A stretch of DNA of 64,000 bases from Euglena gracilis (taxonomy: Eukaryota > Euglenida > Euglenophyceae > Euglenales). The DNA is taken from assembly GCA_039621445.1 (NCBI GenBank), contig CP154956.1:60893178-60957177 (forward strand). Direction: 5' to 3'. Below the pieces are notes generated by a model. It saw only the letters and a program-made list of their open reading frames with translations, made no database searches and was not told where the DNA came from. The position numbers and the translations under genes were made by a program. Below, in pieces: positions 63,761 through 64,000 of the stretch; positions within the stretch are counted from its first letter, which is position 1; every line of letters starts with the position of its first letter.

Positions 63761-64000
63761 AGCACGTTACGACAATTAGTTCAAAACCTCTGTGAAGATT
63801 GCCATTTTTGACCAAAAAATGTTATGTGGGGTTTGGGGGTCATTTTGGGGGTCAGATTTTGCTCAACAACTCCTTGAGTTAGAACCCCTTCCCCAACTTA
63901 TAAGCCCCCCCTTTCAGCTGACCAACCACACCAGATCTTATAAACTCAGGCGGCAGATCTCGCTTTTACGCTCTTTTCCTTTGTGTGCAAATCGACATTT

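Overview
This is a window of a nuclear eukaryotic genome, and almost all of it is made of mobile elements and foldback repeats. No bacterial-style operon, rRNA or tRNA is visible. Reading frames are short and broken, several open segments are bounded by plausible GT...AG introns, TTAGGG-type telomeric repeats occur internally, and homopolymer runs of G/C and A/T are extremely common. I cannot name the organism. A protist or alga is my guess, on general character only.

The best host-gene evidence is on the + strand. An RNA-recognition-motif (RRM) gene has exons at 41384-41704, 41753-41825, 55586-55673 and 55726-55774, with weaker ones at 56798-56826 and 56939-57027. The first three join in perfect phase to give one RRM, although 13.76 kb of repeats separates the second from the third. 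Small exon-like pieces at 17053-17112 and 18082-18195 may belong to the same or another gene. Other host remnants are an eEF1A-like pseudogene (21640-22065), a minus-strand gene with a C2H2 finger (10902-12100), two or three copies of a Cys-rich putative zinc domain (661-987, 4142-4423, perhaps 63600-63760), and lone exon candidates at 27075-27271 and 29172-29394.

The mobile content falls into several families. (1) A non-LTR retrotransposon on the minus strand, 41240 down to 35638, has a tandem-repeat N-terminus, a 2A-like peptide, zinc fingers, a reverse transcriptase and a restriction-like endonuclease. It carries two in-frame stops and a frameshift, and a 1.5 kb telomere-like G-rich block splits its endonuclease. 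(2) A family of about seven decayed ORFs looks like the N-terminal half of a tyrosine recombinase; three copies are followed by a PHD finger (13.1-15.1, 20.0-20.6, 24.0-25.2, 33.5-34.0 and 47.8-48.5 kb). The copies sit between long palindromic or direct-repeat arrays. (3) TA-flanked elements with AAACC termini: one type (25.9 and 61.6 kb) carries a PHD finger, another (31.2, 49.1 and 53.2 kb) carries 32-bp subterminal repeats. (4) A hAT-like element with CAGGGCTGG ends and AGAGGT arrays (32817-34624). (5) Many foldback elements whose ends are themselves hairpins (15.6/27.5 kb, 44.4/50.9 kb, 19.7-21.2 kb, 5.2-6.8 kb), plus an 871-bp near-perfect palindrome at 23044-23914.

Telomere-like sequence occurs as degenerate TTAGGGGG tracts (36.2-37.7 kb) and as three head-to-head TTAGGG/CCCTAA arrays (43.8-44.4 kb). 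The window reads as successive nesting: elements inserted in elements, which are in turn inserted in the introns of a few host genes.
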